A stretch of 64,000 nucleotides of DNA, taken from the NCBI GenBank assembly GCA_019155185.1, contig CM032808.1:434439-498438 (forward strand), read 5' to 3'. The position numbers and the translations under genes were made by a program. A model generated the notes under the pieces. It was not told the DNA's origin. It was given only the letters and a program-made list of their open reading frames with translations, and did not search any database. The DNA is from Beaufortia kweichowensis (lineage: Eukaryota > Chordata > Actinopteri > Cypriniformes > Gastromyzontidae). Below are positions 36,528 through 50,000 of the stretch, piece after piece. The first letter of the stretch is position 1; each line of letters starts with the position of its first letter.

Positions 36528-37389
36528 CAGTTGTTTTTTTACTGGAAATCCAAAGACAAACTCATGTATCAGCAGCAGCACATGAATACCTGAGACACAT
36601 CCAGAAAGCTCATTAAACATCTCCTCCTGCATAATCTTATTTACACGAGTCACATGAGACGAGTCAAAATCCAAACATCCAGACAAAAGCTTATTATGAC
36701 AACAGAACTGAAAACAGAGAGTCTTTTCCCTCCTTGAAATAAGAATAAGTATTCTCATACATGTTCATGGATTTCTTCCATTATTTATACACTTAAACAT
36801 AGTATTTGTATATAACATGTAGAGGGGGTCGTGGTTAATTGTCACTAAGCATCTCATAATTTTGAGTCAAACATCACAATACAAATGGTTTGTTTTCTCT
36901 GGCATTTTTATAGTACACAATTTTGCACATGGCAACAAAAGTTCAGTGGTGTTTTTTGTACTTCATGATATATCCGTTTAGATTTTTAAGATAAACGGAC
37001 CTAAAAAATATTTACGGAGTGACAAAGTGACAACCAATCAAATCATTTGTCAATCTTTAACCAACCTACAGACTCAAGCTTTACTGTCATGAACCCGTCT
37101 TTATACACATCATATGTGTGCAGTAACGTGTAAGGCAATGATTGTGATCACATCCGCGGATTTATTTAACATGAGACACTTTAATAAATGAGTTTTTACT
37201 CATCTGACTGCATGAAGATCAAGCTGAACAGCTATAAAGATCTCAACACACGCACACACTGATCATAAACGTGGTTTTCCACCTGATGCACTGCATGTCA
37301 TGAATGCACCATTACATCATAAATAACTAAGATCATTATGCTCAACAGATGAAACCGTGAACAGTTTCATTGAATGCGTGTAAACTTAC

Positions 37390-37660
37390 CGCAGTGTTTA
37401 CTCGGATGTACGTCATTGTTTACAAGTGCCCACTACTGGTGACATGTCCAAATAATCACACTTGCAGTCACACTTGGCCACTTGAGTGCGCGTGCACGCG
37501 GCAAGAAGTACGCGTGCACGACTGTCCCATGTCCTGAAAGTGCCTTTGATGCACACTAAACCCACACAAACCCGAATCAGAGCGGTATTTAGCGTGATTA
37601 AACGCAAACCCCGCCCCCTAACGTTAAAACCCCGCCCAGCAGCCGTGACTCTCATCACCT
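37390..37660 (-). promoter_or_regulatory. Candidate sgms1 first non-coding exon and promoter
   Basis: On the minus strand the segment ends in a strong donor, ACTGCG/GTAAGTTT, at 37,390/37,389. About 200-270 bp upstream are GC boxes (GGGGGCGGGG at about 37,610-37,619 and GGGCGGGG at about 37,632) in a locally GC- and CpG-rich patch, and TGACGTAC lies inside the exon. This fits a TATA-less CpG promoter driving sgms1 leftwards. The + strand also offers ATGGATCCGACGAACG followed by GTAAAA at 37,695, too short to call. Confidence 0.5.
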
Positions 37661-39269
37661 GGGCGGTTCAAACATCAAAGCAAGGCTGTATATTATGGAT
37701 CCGACGAACGGTAAAATAAGCCAGCTGATATATAGCATTTTATTATCATGAATAACAATTTGTAGGATTCATTGTAAGTAATTTTAAATTATTTTAACTT
37801 TTAATGTATTTCTATGGCCTGTAGGGGAGTATGCTTGTTCTGGCTGTAATCAAGACCAAGCCTCACATCTGAAGAGTTTAATAAATAAATGTTATAGAAA
37901 TTCCATGCAAATGCCCTATGGAATGTAAATCCTGCCAAATTTAAAGAAATAAATTAAGTGATGAAAATGAAAATCAGATTAAGCATTTCATTTTAGAAAA
38001 TTGTGCGGTAAATATATGCCAAAATGGAAAATAAAATATAATCATTTCATTTTCATTTTTACAGTAACAGCGCGCCGCCCTCCCTGTCAAATTGAAAAAT
38101 AATATGCAATTGGTGATTTGACATTTCATTTTCACTGACGTCTCAGGGCAAGACTGACAATATTAAAATGAAAAGGCAAATGTGAAAAAGAAACTGCAAA
38201 TATATTTTTACAAAGATTTTTATTAGTGTTCACGCAATAATACTGACATAATTCAAATTAAAATGTAAATTTTGCTTTTCTTTTTTTTCTTCAGTTTTCA
38301 TTTTCTTTTTCAAAGTCAACTTGTATGCAAATGATATGTTAACTAGTGGGTGTGGTTTACTCAGGTAGCAGAGGGCTATAGGTTTTTTCTTTTTTTTTTC
38401 TTTTAGAGGGCTATAGGGTAATGACGTAAGAAGAGTGTCTGAATGCGTCACATGATGACGATAACGCTGATCATGACGAAATCAGTATAAACCAACTGTT
38501 ACTGGAGGCAACTGCTGCTCTAGAGCATCACAAGCAGACAAACCAAACTTCCATCCGGTTGCCTGAAGACCAAGCACCTACAAATACTTATCTTCAAAAT
38601 CGTAATAATTTATCATATTTGAGAAAACAAATAGAAATCACAGTGACGGGCTGTGAATCTGTATTTTTTCACAGAATTAAAATGTTGATATACTCCAAAT
38701 AAAAACTGATGGATCCCCTCTGGTACAACAACAGTGCATTAAATATATGTGTAATATAGTATAAATATGAAATAGCAAATAATATGTACAGTAATATAAC
38801 TATATGAATAACTATGGATCAAGTCAAATATTACCATTAGTTAAATGTAAAATGTTAAGTTGCTCATTTGTTTTTTGGAAACTTATGTATTTTGTAAAAC
38901 GTTTGAAAATGCTGTTTTTCACATAATTGGAAACACATTAATTAAACTGTCTTGTTTGTTACTTTAACAACCATTTATAAAGTTGCGTGCACAAAATGAA
39001 ATCTTCTTTACAGGTGCAATCTACTAATTTCAGAGAGTTTAAGCGTTAATTTTAAAATAAAACCTTTAATAAAAATAAAAAAATAGCTTGAATAAAAGCT
39101 ATTACTGGTTCTGGTTTTGGTTAGGGTTAGGGTTAGCCCAGCTTTTTAACACTGGGCAGTACATTTCGCTCCAGTACAACAGCCCCGAACCGCAACGTAA
39201 AAAAATGCATGAAGAAAAAAATGGCCTTATATTCCTGGAGCCTAAGTCCTAAAGATACTCTCTCTTTTT

Positions 39270-39400
39270 CCTCTTAAAATTTTTTTTTCTGTTTAAATTT
39301 TTTTTTCTCTTCAAATTTTTTTTTCTCTTCAAACATTTTTACATCTTGAACATTTTCTTCATCTTTAAAAAATGTTTCCCCTTTTCAATTTTTTTTTCTT
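39270..39400. repeat. T-rich ~20-bp tandem repeat
   Basis: Four or five imperfect copies of CTCTTCAAATTTTTTTTT-like units. Confidence 0.75.
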
Positions 39401-39479
39401 CAGGAGTCCACAAAAGAGAATATTTTGCTTGCTATCTAACAGGATAACAATTAGCATTTAGTGCCCAACCTTGACCACC

Positions 39480-39845
39480 AGGTGTCCCTATCAGTACGAA
39501 TGAAATCTTAGGCATATCAACGATATCAGAAAGTCGATGGCAAACAAGATCCATTTGCTTAACTCCAATAAGACAAAGGTTTTGGTTATTGAACCTAAAA
39601 GCTCCAAACAAGATATCTTTATAGAGGTTTGCACCATTGTCTTCCGCAGTTAAGAACCTATAGGTGTGTAATGCTGGACAAGACCCTTTCTTTCTTACGT
39701 CACATTTCCAATATGTGTCGTACTGCATTCTACGCCACATGCTGTCTGTTTGATTTTAAATCTCTGACTGTTGTTTTTCTATACTTTGTAAAGCTGCTTT
39801 GGTACAATGACGTTATACAAATGAAAAAATGGAATTGGATTCTTT
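39480..39845 (+). mobile_element. LINE 3' fragment (L2/Rex-like reverse transcriptase end)
   Basis: The + strand reads NKTKVLVIEPKSSKQDIF, typical of the segment after the reverse transcriptase core in L2/Rex-type elements, then frame-broken coding sequence, then the stock tail TTTGTAAAGCTGCTTTGGTA and CAAATGAAAAAATGGAATTG. It is 5' truncated and inactive. Confidence 0.65.
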
Positions 39846-39849
39846 GAAT

Positions 39850-39999
39850 GTAGTTCTTAATGTGTCCTGTGTTTGACTGTAGATGACGTCAGCGTTTGTG
39901 TCTGTGAAGATGAAAGTTGCTGGAGTGTTTTCGTGGAGTTCACGGCTGGATAAATAAACATCAGTTTCTAGTTTTATTGATGCACATCTCATCAGTCAT
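39850..39999 (+). promoter_or_regulatory. Candidate stat5b promoter and first non-coding exon
   Basis: A palindromic CRE, TGACGTCA, lies at 39,884-39,891. A strong donor, AGTCAT/GTGAGT, at 39,999/40,000 fits the end of a non-coding exon that would splice to the acceptor GGGTTCAG at 41,080, two bases before the stat5b ATG. No TATA box is evident. Confidence 0.5.
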
Positions 40000-41080
40000 G
40001 TGAGTTGATTTTATTGTTGATTCATGTGAATGTTTGGACGCTGACGCTGTTTGTTTCAAGCTTGACTTTAGCTTTAGCACATAATAAACTGATCGACGGA
40101 GCGATTATTCATCATGTTTACACACATAGCTGATGTTTATAACGTGTGTCAGCACAATCCAAATATCTAATGTGCAAATATAACAGTTAAAAACGCTCGC
40201 GTTTGTTTCTATGTTGACGGTTTAATGTTAGCTGCTAATGCTAAGTGCTAAAGCTAACTGAAACTTCATGTTTTACATTGGGTTTACAGTGTTTCTTAAC
40301 GCGCTTTATGTTGTGTGTGTGTCTGTACGATTTAATGTTTTAACAAGAAATGACACAATCATTTACGTAAGATTGATTAGCTTGTGTCTCTGTGTTACAC
40401 AAAACTAGCTCGAGGAGTAGCAGAGGTTTATTTTTACAGTAGTATAAACACACACGATCGCGTCGTGTACTAACATACTAACTAACTTATCATGATTTAT
40501 GTTTAAAGCGGGTTGTCTCATCTGGTGAATAATGTAAATCAAGTTGTTTATTTGTGTGTCTGTTTATCCAGAAAATTCACAAACTTTATTTACTTGATTG
40601 AGATTCATTTACAATATCATTGTTTTGAAGAAAAGAAACAACTCTGTCAGAAGCGTTTACTATATAGAAAATACGTAAATAAACAGGTGAATTTTGTGAA
40701 AATGTAGTGATCATTTATCAACAGTCTTTATATGATCTTGTTTTGTGTTCTGCAGAAGAAAGTCATAGAAGTTTGATATGACATGATGAAAATCACTTGT
40801 GCTTTATTGCCATGACAAAACTGTACATTTGCAATTAGACATTTGCCAAAGCATTTGCATCTGGGCTGTGTACAGGTAGTGCGAATAGTGTTTACAAAGA
40901 AAGAAAAAGATGTGTGTTGCTGAAAGTTAAATCATGTGAAATGGGAACAGCAAGATATGAAAATATATAAAACAGTTTAATAAAACAAAAGTACAAATAT
41001 AAGTAAATGAAGATATGTATAGGAGGGAAATGTCAGGTCAGATTCAGATGTTTTCTCTCTCTCTGTCTGTCTGGGTTCAG
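40000..41080 (+). other. Probable stat5b intron 1
   Basis: AT-rich, no exon recognised. It ends in a polypyrimidine tract (TTTTCTCTCTCTCTGTCTGT) and CAG. Confidence 0.45.
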
Positions 41081-41082
41081 AG

Positions 41083-44000
41083 ATGGCGTTGTGGATTCAG
41101 GCGCAGCAGTTGCAGGGAGACGCCCTGCATCAGATGCAGTCTTTGTACGGGCAGCATTTTCCTATCGAGGTGCGGCATTATCTGGCTCAGTGGCTTGAAG
41201 CTCAGCCGTGGTAAGTGTTCCTGCTTTGTCAGCGGCTAAAATCTGCTGTACGGCACACACCAGACATCCTCGCTCGGGTCAAAATCACGCCGCTCCCGCT
41301 CGCATACTCTGCATGAGACACACTGTGTGTGTGTGTGTGTGTGTGTGCTGTGCAGGGACGCTATAGACATGGAGAACCAGCAGGATGAGTTTAAAGCCAA
41401 GCGTCTGTTGGAAAGTCTGATCCAGGAGTTGCAGAGGAGGGCAGAACATCAGATGGGTGAAGACGGATTTCTGCTCAAGATCAAACTGGGTCATTATGCC
41501 TCACAACTGAAGGTACCAAATCTGTAACACCTGCAATTTAACTTTGTTAATCCAGCATATATGTATATTTTTAGTGCTTCAAGCTACTTTTCCAAAGTTC
41601 TGTAGAATTGGTTGATTACAACAGTTTTTAGTTAAAGGTTTTTGCACTGGTAACACGGCTATGAAAGCGTTATTCCTGATGCTTTTCAGTCTGATGCCGT
41701 TTTGTACGAGACCTGATGCTTTTTAGTGTGAGGCAGTTTTGTACGAGACCTGATGCTTTTTAGTATGAGGCAGTTTTGTACGAGACCTGATGCCTTTTTG
41801 TCTGAGGTGCGATGCCGTTTTATCTGAGGTCCGATTACTGACGCAGAGGTCTGACGATGTCCTAATGTGTATGCTGTATCAGAGCTATAAATCAAATACA
41901 TGACATATACATAAAACATCTCATCTCATATTGTTTGCTGCGATGATTGTCTCTTTGGTGGTTGGTACATTAAAGGAATAGTTCACCCCAAAATGATTTT
42001 ACAAATCACTCAGCCTTATGACATCCTAGATGTGTATGACTTCCTTTTCAGCTGAATACCATCACTTACGTATTCATTCAGCAGATGTTTTATCCAAAGC
42101 GAATTACTAGTTTTAGCAGTGGCACACTGGGAGCGATTAGGGGTGTGGTGTCTTGCACCTCAGATGTTTCCTGCTGGTACTGGGAATCAAACTGCCAATA
42201 TTCTTTTTAGAACCATCATGTGACCCCTTTAAAAAAAAGCACATCTGTCAACTATAAAATTATTCCATATGACCCTCAGGAGGTTAATAAATGTCTTGGC
42301 ATTGAAATAAATGGCAAAACAGTACGCTTATGAGAAAACGTGATTCATATTTTGAGCTGATTTATCAATATGTTTGAATGCGAAGGTTAGGGTTAAGATT
42401 TAAGTGATATCTCTTCTAGTACTAAAGTGTGTTTTGTTTCAATAATCTTGCTGTGAATGTGTTTGTAGAGCACATACGACCCCTGTCCTCTGGAGCTGGT
42501 GCGCTGTGTCAAACACATTCTCTACACCGAGCAAAGACTCGTACAGGATGCATCAAATGTACGTTTCAGAAAGAGATTCACACTACATGTTTTGGAGAGA
42601 GTGTAAGTGAAAGGTGTGTATGAATGTGTTTTGTTTTGATGTTGTCAGACGAGCAGTCCGGGTGCTGGTCCAGTGGATGGAACTCCTCAGAGATACCAGC
42701 AGATCAATCAGACGTTTGAAGAGCTTCGCGTCATGACGCAGGACACTGAGAATGATCTCCGCAAACTGCAGCACAGTCAGGAATACTTCATCATCCAGTA
42801 CCAGGAGAGCCTGAGGATACAGGGTATGAACATCTGCCATTCCTTTGACTTTTGTTACAGTAAACTACAGTAATGAGGTACATGCCAAAGGTTTGGGAAA
42901 AGTCTCTTCATGCTGTCTGCACAAACAGACTCTTTTTACTCTCATATTGTGTTCAGTCTTTCACTGGTCACACGGTCCACCTTTATTTGTTTATATCTCA
43001 CCATACACGTCAACACATAGCTGGACTGGTAGGGAGCACAATCTACTTATTCTTTTCAATCAGTAGAAATGTTGCAAATGAATCTCTGTTGTTGACGAAC
43101 ACCATTCAGCAGCTGGTGATGTGATATATTATAACCCTTTCATTGCGCCCTTGATCAGTTCCTGGTCATGTGAGAGAGCATTTTAAGACCCGACATTACC
43201 AGGAATGCTTTTCCAAAATTAAAGAGTCAACTGAGACCAACATGCTTCAAGCTGAGCTTTTTTAGACGTGTGTGTTTTTTGTGTGTGTTGTGTAGCTCAG
43301 TTGAGTAGTTTGTCCAGCGTTCCTCCAGCTGAACGTGTTCAGAGAGAAACTGGTCTGCAGAGCAGAAAGTCCACGCTGGAGGCTTGGCTCACGCGAGAGG
43401 CCAACACCTTACAGAAATACAGACAGGTAACAAGACAGTACAGTACATCAAATGTGATGATATAACAGTGTGTTATTATATATGATATAACAGTGGCTCA
43501 TGAATCTTGACTGATTCGACCCCCTCAGAATGAAGCCAAAGGTTTCTGTGAGGATTACAGGATAAAAATGATCATTAAATCAAAACTATTATGTCAGTGA
43601 TGTGTGTGTGTGTGTGTGTAGGAGTTGGCAGAGAAATATCAGAGGACATTGACTCTGTTGAGGAAACAGCAGGCGCTGATCGTGGATGATGAACTGATTC
43701 AGTGGAAGAGACGACAACAGCTTGCGGGAAATGGAGGACCAGCAGAGGGAGGACTGGACATACTGCAAGCCTGGTACACACACATGTTGGGTTTTTTGTG
43801 TGGACATTCCATAGACGTAATGAATTTTATACATTAGGGCTGCACGCTATTGGAAAAAACAGACATTGCGATGTTTTTGTTTTCTACGATATATATTGCG
43901 ATGTGTAGAGACGCAGGCGGACATTTCATTATCACACTAGGGAAATAACAAGAGTGAAAAAAAGAAGTAATTTAACATTTTATTTAACAATTACAATCCT

Positions 44001-47000
44001 CTTTTTAAAAACAGTAGTAAACATCTAAACACAAAATTTGAAAATGTTGGTTATGGTAAACACCAACCCCTAAGTGGTTTATAACATAAATATTTGTTAT
44101 AAAACAAATAAATTATAATAAGTCAAACTTAACTTGTAATAATAAACATTTTACTTACGTTGAATACTATTTATCAAGAGAACTATTTTGCGCCGCAGAC
44201 TTTTCTTTGCAACAGTGCTAAAATAAAGCAAGTGTTGGCCAGTATACCAAATAAAGATTAAATGTAGTTTATTTAACAAAGTTCGGGAGGAGCATGGTCA
44301 TGTAATTCAACCAATCAGCACAGAGAGGTCTCTCTATATAGCCGTTCCTCTCCGCTGGCCCGTGACAGGATCCCTCCTCGACCCCATCGCCTCTCTCATG
44401 ACTGTATCTATCTCAGTTAAGAAAGGGGGGGAGGACTCTGGGTTCAGCTAAAATCCTCGGACATCTGATTTTATGTTAATGCCAACTCGTGAAATGAAAC
44501 ATAAAAAAAATCAGGTTTCTTTTTTACAACTGTTACATTTAGTAAATATAAATATTTAAACATACCATTTTGACTTAAGGTACTGTATGCATCAATTTAC
44601 TCACTCGAGATCAGAGGTTTTTGGCCAAGAATACACGTCTATCAAGCATTGCAGACTTGAGACTGGAACGCTGGCATGTTATTGTGTTGCCTCTTGCACT
44701 GAAAAGCCTCTCTGATGGGGAACTTTTAGCGGGGATGGAAAGGTATCTGCGGGCAAGCTTGGCGAGATGTGGAAATCTTACTCTTTCTGTAGCCAAAATA
44801 TTTCCACATTACTGACGTTGCATTTCTTTTTGCGACCAAATCTTCCATTTCTGTGCTTTTCTCCTGTTCCGCGCCTATTTTGTTGTGCGAACCCAGCGCC
44901 TGCCGCCTGTCACCTGTCACCTGCCGTCTGTCGCCTGTCACCTGTCGCCTGTCACCTGCCGCCTGCCGTCTGTCGCCTGTCTGCACTGTTGCAACATGTG
45001 CTTTGTAAAATGTTTTTTAAAGAATGTGTTTTTAGAAAAATTAAATCAGAATGAATGGGTTAGTGCAAATATAGAATTGTGCGGGTTTTTTTTTTTGCAT
45101 TAAACACAAAAATATGTATGTTTTGCCCTATCGCACCTGAAACAATGTATCGTGCAGCCCTACTGTACGAACTGTATATTCTACCCCAAACTATCACAGA
45201 AAACTTTCTGGTATTTTAGATTTTAAAAAAAACATGATTCTGTTTGATATATAACCTTGTTTTCATCATGGGGACCAAAAAATGTCCCCAAAAGGTCAAA
45301 ATTGACTGGTATTCCTGTCTTAATGTGTTAATTACAACACAGGTCAAATGATATTGCATTTTTAGTACAGAATAAAAATATAATGTACATTTAAAATAAA
45401 AGAGAAACCCTAAAGTAAGCAACTGAGCACAATGCAGAACAATGAAGCAAAGTAACACTCCAAAGAACATCAATCAAAACACATTTAGAATAACAAAAAA
45501 AGTACAGTGTAATATTATATTATAGTAATATTAATATTGTAGTGTATTATTATTATTTTTTGAGGAGAGAATCAAATTGCTAAAGTTGCTAGGACTAAAG
45601 TCCAGATTTCCTCTGTCTTGGAGAATGGCTTTATCAAAGTGTTTAGCATGTTTTGGTGGTTAAGTAAAATTACTTAAATGAATTTTAAGGAATTAAATTC
45701 CTCCTCTGCTTGCAGCATCAGCTTCATAACAGACACACTGCTGTCAGTCAGATTACAGACAATATCCCACTGTGTGACAGATATAACACAAGTGATTGAT
45801 AGAACAGTGTTGCCCAGCATACCTGAAGCATGTGAAGTGTTGAGTTTCAGAGAGTTTCAACTGCTTGGATGATGATGATGGGCGTTGGGTTTCCAGGCTC
45901 CTCCTGAATGGACCTTGTTTTTCATGATGAAAAATGAATTGTGGTTTATACAAATAGTTTTTATACTGTAAGTGTATCTTAAGTTCAAGATTAGTTTAAT
46001 CATGAAAACCTATAATAAATGCACGAATGGTTATGCTAGATGTGTTTGACTTCATGTGGTGCTGCCAGACCGATGAGAATATGACATCAGAGTATTGCGA
46101 GAAGTCGAAAGTGCTTTTTAGATCACACTCATGGTACATTGATGTTGTTTATTTTTATGGATTTAATTTATAGCTATTCATGAGCTGTTAGGGTTATCTT
46201 CATTTCTGTCCAACATTTGCATTAAAATTTGCTTTAACATTCATGATACAACCACAAGCATAAATTGAAATTTACCTGCTTGAACTCCTTCAATTAATCT
46301 GTGTTTTTCCTCCTTTTCTTCGTGATATGACTCGAATCTAAAGTATTTCTGTGTGCGACTCTGCACATTTAAGCCACAGCAAAACCCCACCCATCACTTC
46401 CTGTTGCATCAGACTGTGAATCAGATTGGGTGGACCTGGTACTTTGTGATACCGGGTCTTTAAGTCACCATGAAATTGAAATGGACAACTGTTATTCATG
46501 TAATATCGTAGTGTTTGTAGTGGGTGAATAATGTAACCTTGAGTGCATTTTTTTTAAATTCATGTGTCTTCATAATCTTTAATCAAAAACATTAACTTCT
46601 CCCCCCTTTGAAACAACCACTCTTCAATTCCTGTCACGAGGAATGGCGTGAGGGCGGTGCTATAGGAGACTCCTTACTGCCAGTGCCCAGTCAGTTCTTG
46701 ATGTATGAAATCAAGCTCCGCCCTACATTTTCTCATTTCAGAAGCCGTTTCACTCAGATGTACGTCACAATGCGGAAAATAAGACAATCGCTACTTTTGT
46801 TTAATGCAGACTGTAAGAAGTGTGGACGTGACGGCTTTTTCATTTTTAAGTACAGACTTTTGACAAGACTGTTTTGTGTTGTAAATGCAGGTGTGAAAAG
46901 CTGGCCGATATGGTCTGGCAGAACAGACAGCAGATTCGCCGAGTTGAACACCTGACGCAGCAGCTGCCCATACCTGGACCAACTGAGGAACTGCTCACCG

Positions 47001-50000
47001 AACTCAATGCTACGGTCACAGACATCATATCAGCGCTCGTCACCAGGTGCACACACACACACACACACACACACATCACTTCAGTCGTAACACACTATGA
47101 ATGTGTCGGTCAGGCAAGAGATTTTCATCAGTGTGTGTTGTGTTTGTTTCAGCACCTTCATTATTGAGAAACAGCCTCCTCAAGTGCTCAAGACTCAGAC
47201 CAAGTTTTCAGCAACGGTTCGCCTGCTGGTCGGAGGGAAACTCAATGTACACATGAATCCTCCTCAGGTTAAAGCCACTATCATCAGTGAACAGCAGGCC
47301 AAAGCTTTACTCAAGAACGAAAACACACGCAAGTAAGATGCTATTTATAATAAGAACTGAATCATTTATCCATTAACATTTTGTCAATAAGCCAACAATA
47401 AATGCAGTTTACAAAACTGTCTTCACATGTAGTGTGTGTAAACTTGTGATGTGTCGCTTCATTGTCTCCTAATATTTGTAAGTCGCTTTGGATAAAAGCG
47501 TCAGCTAAATGACTAAATGTAAATATAGAACAAGAATTCAATTCAATTCAGTTTTATTTGTGTAGCGCTTTTTGCAGTGTTGCATTGTTTTAAAGCAGCT
47601 TTACAGAGAAAATAAAAAACAGTTGTGGTAGGAGAAAGTAAAATGAAAAATAAGCCTGTGGCTGAGTGGACACGAGCGCTCCAGACATATGTACAGCACA
47701 ACTGCGCTTCAGCGACGTGAGGTCCAATCCCGGCCTTTTAAGCCAAATATTTTTCTCAGCTACACTTATGAACAAATAATGTTGCTCACAGGCTGTCAAA
47801 ACTCAGTTTTGTATGTAACAGTTTCATTGTGGAGTTGACTACAGAAATAAATAACAAAGTGTGCGTACATGTTAGACTATTGAGTTACAGATATCAGTTA
47901 GTTCTTCTTTGATATTTTGATAATTAATGTTCCTTTGCTTTCAGAGACATGACTTGTTTTTGTGTTTGTGTTGAAGTGACAGCAGTGGGGAGATTCTGAA
48001 CAACAACTGTGTTATGGAATATCATCAAACCACAGGCACCCTAAGCGCACACTTCAGATCAATGGTAAATCACACTTCACACTTAAACATACAACTAAAT
48101 GTTGTGGCAATAAACATCAGATCATTTCCTCGAACAGCCCATTCTCTTACTTGTTGTCAGTATTTCATACATATTTGTTTGGTATTATATGTTTGTTCAG
48201 TGCAAATGTATCCCACGCACCCCCAGTTACCCTGTCTTCAATCTTTGACATTCAGGAGCAGAATGTATTTGAGGACAACAGTCATGATGCTATTGGCTAT
48301 TTAACTCTACTATTGTCCCCAAAGCTCAAACAATTAACTGACATTAGCTGACGGTGATCATTAGGGAATCACGAATATGTGAAAATGATTCTGATTTTAT
48401 TACATTCAGTTAAAGTTATTAATGAAAGTGGATAAAAATGTATAATGTACTAACGGTAACAAGGTTGCGCTGAGGCTCATGTGGAGGATTCGAAAGAAAT
48501 GATTGTAGAACGCAGAAAGAAACTCCGCCTGATTCCGAAAGCTTAGGCAGCTGATCTGTTGCCTCGCTGCCTTATTCGTCAGTGACTTCAGAGGCAGTGG
48601 AGAGACGGTGAAAGCACCTCTGGGAATATCTTTCAGACAGGCTTTTTAGGCAGTGTAGAGACTTGGCCGGGCCAAATGTTGGATTTCTTTAAGGGATCAT
48701 AAAGTTAGACAACAAACTGCTAATTCCTAGGGGAGTTCACAACAGAACCCCTTTTGGCTCCAGAAAGTCTGGGTTAAGTGATAACCTGCCGGTTGTTACT
48801 TAACTCAGTAGGACAGTTATGGCACCGCTCTGGCCTTCCCCAGAATGAGTGACCCCCCCCCAGCTCAACTCCCTGAGGGTCTCCAGGGCCCCTGGAGACT
48901 GGCAGAGAGGACTAGAGAGGTACATTCCAAACACCTCAAAGAGACTCTCTAGGATGAGCAGGACTTTATCTGCCCAATTTGTATATATATATATATGTAT
49001 ATGTGTGTGTGTGTATTCCTCTGTTGTCACTTAATGCCCTACCATAGTTAGTGCATGTATTTCATTACTGTTGAAGTTGAACTGTTATTTCATGGCAGAT
49101 GAACAAATAACCAGTGTTCCTACTTCACTTCTCTCTCGTGTGTGGTATCAAAATGATCCACAAATTATTTCCTTAATAATGATGCACAGTACATAGTCAG
49201 GGTGTGCATCATACTCACTTTACAATAAGTTTATGTGTTCGGTGCAAACAGGACATAAACCGTACCTGTTTAAATCAAAGTCACAGGGAGAAACAAAGAA
49301 CTTTCTCCCGCGCACCAACGGCCCCTTGTCATTGGCCAGGTGACCTAACAGAGGCGTGGCAGCCGTGTCTTTAAGACATGCAGCGGATAACTCTTCACTC
49401 ACAATCTTGGAATCTATCCAAACTTTGTGGGACCTGCCCTTTCTTCAGGACAGACTTTCCGGCAATCTTACTTCGGCAGACTTCAACACTTCTCGCGAAA
49501 CTTCGCTCTCCGAACGGACTCCGCGAATCCACCAGGACACGCTCTCTCACTCTCTCTCTCTCGCTCTCTCTCACTCTCTCTCTTTCTCTCTCTCTCTCTT
49601 GGGCACGGACCGTTATTCATGAAGGCCAGAAGAATAACGCGTTCATTAAAAGTTAGCACAAACTCGGCAGACGAGTGCTCTAGAGGCCACCGTTGTTACT
49701 TTTACTGCACCAGGTAATGCTACAAAATACGTAAAGTTAATAATCTTTATCTGTAAGTATTTCCATTGAGCCACAAATAATTATTTCCTGAAACAGAACA
49801 GTGTTTTAAATAACATCGTCCTAGTTTCGCTACAGCAGCGTAATCAAATATAAATAGAGTGCACTTTGGCCATAAGCGATCTAATATTTAAAAACTGTAC
49901 CACTAATTTCACAGTAAAAATGCAATCAATTGTTGTTGAAAGTGAAAGTAAACCTTACATATATTTAAATCTGTGCTACAAAGGCTTTCTTAGGCGCCTA

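Larger units (their letters stand above)
37700..39849. other. Intergenic region between the sgms1 and stat5b 5' ends
   Basis: No gene. It holds polypyrimidine tracts at 38,275-38,405, a T-rich tandem repeat at 39,270-39,400 and a LINE fragment. Confidence 0.5.
43835..45162 (-). mobile_element. hAT DNA transposon remnant in stat5b intron 6
   Basis: Inverted ends TAGGGCTGCACG (43,835) and CGTGCAGCCCTA (to 45,162) bound 1,328 bp. Inside, on the minus strand, is a 61-residue piece of the hAT C-terminal dimerisation domain. The rest of the transposase is missing, so the element is internally deleted. The 8-bp flanks (TTATACAT, CTGTACGA) no longer match, consistent with age. The element sits inside an older dispersed repeat. 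Confidence 0.8.

Noticed and set aside
37486..37719. 77-residue + strand frame over the GC-rich patch
   Set aside because: It runs antisense to the probable sgms1 first exon and promoter; its length is expected in CpG-rich sequence.
47655..47745. Functional tRNA gene
   Set aside because: A- and B-box-like motifs are present but no cloverleaf stems pair; best read as a SINE head. The same holds for 2,683, 34,985 and 36,050.
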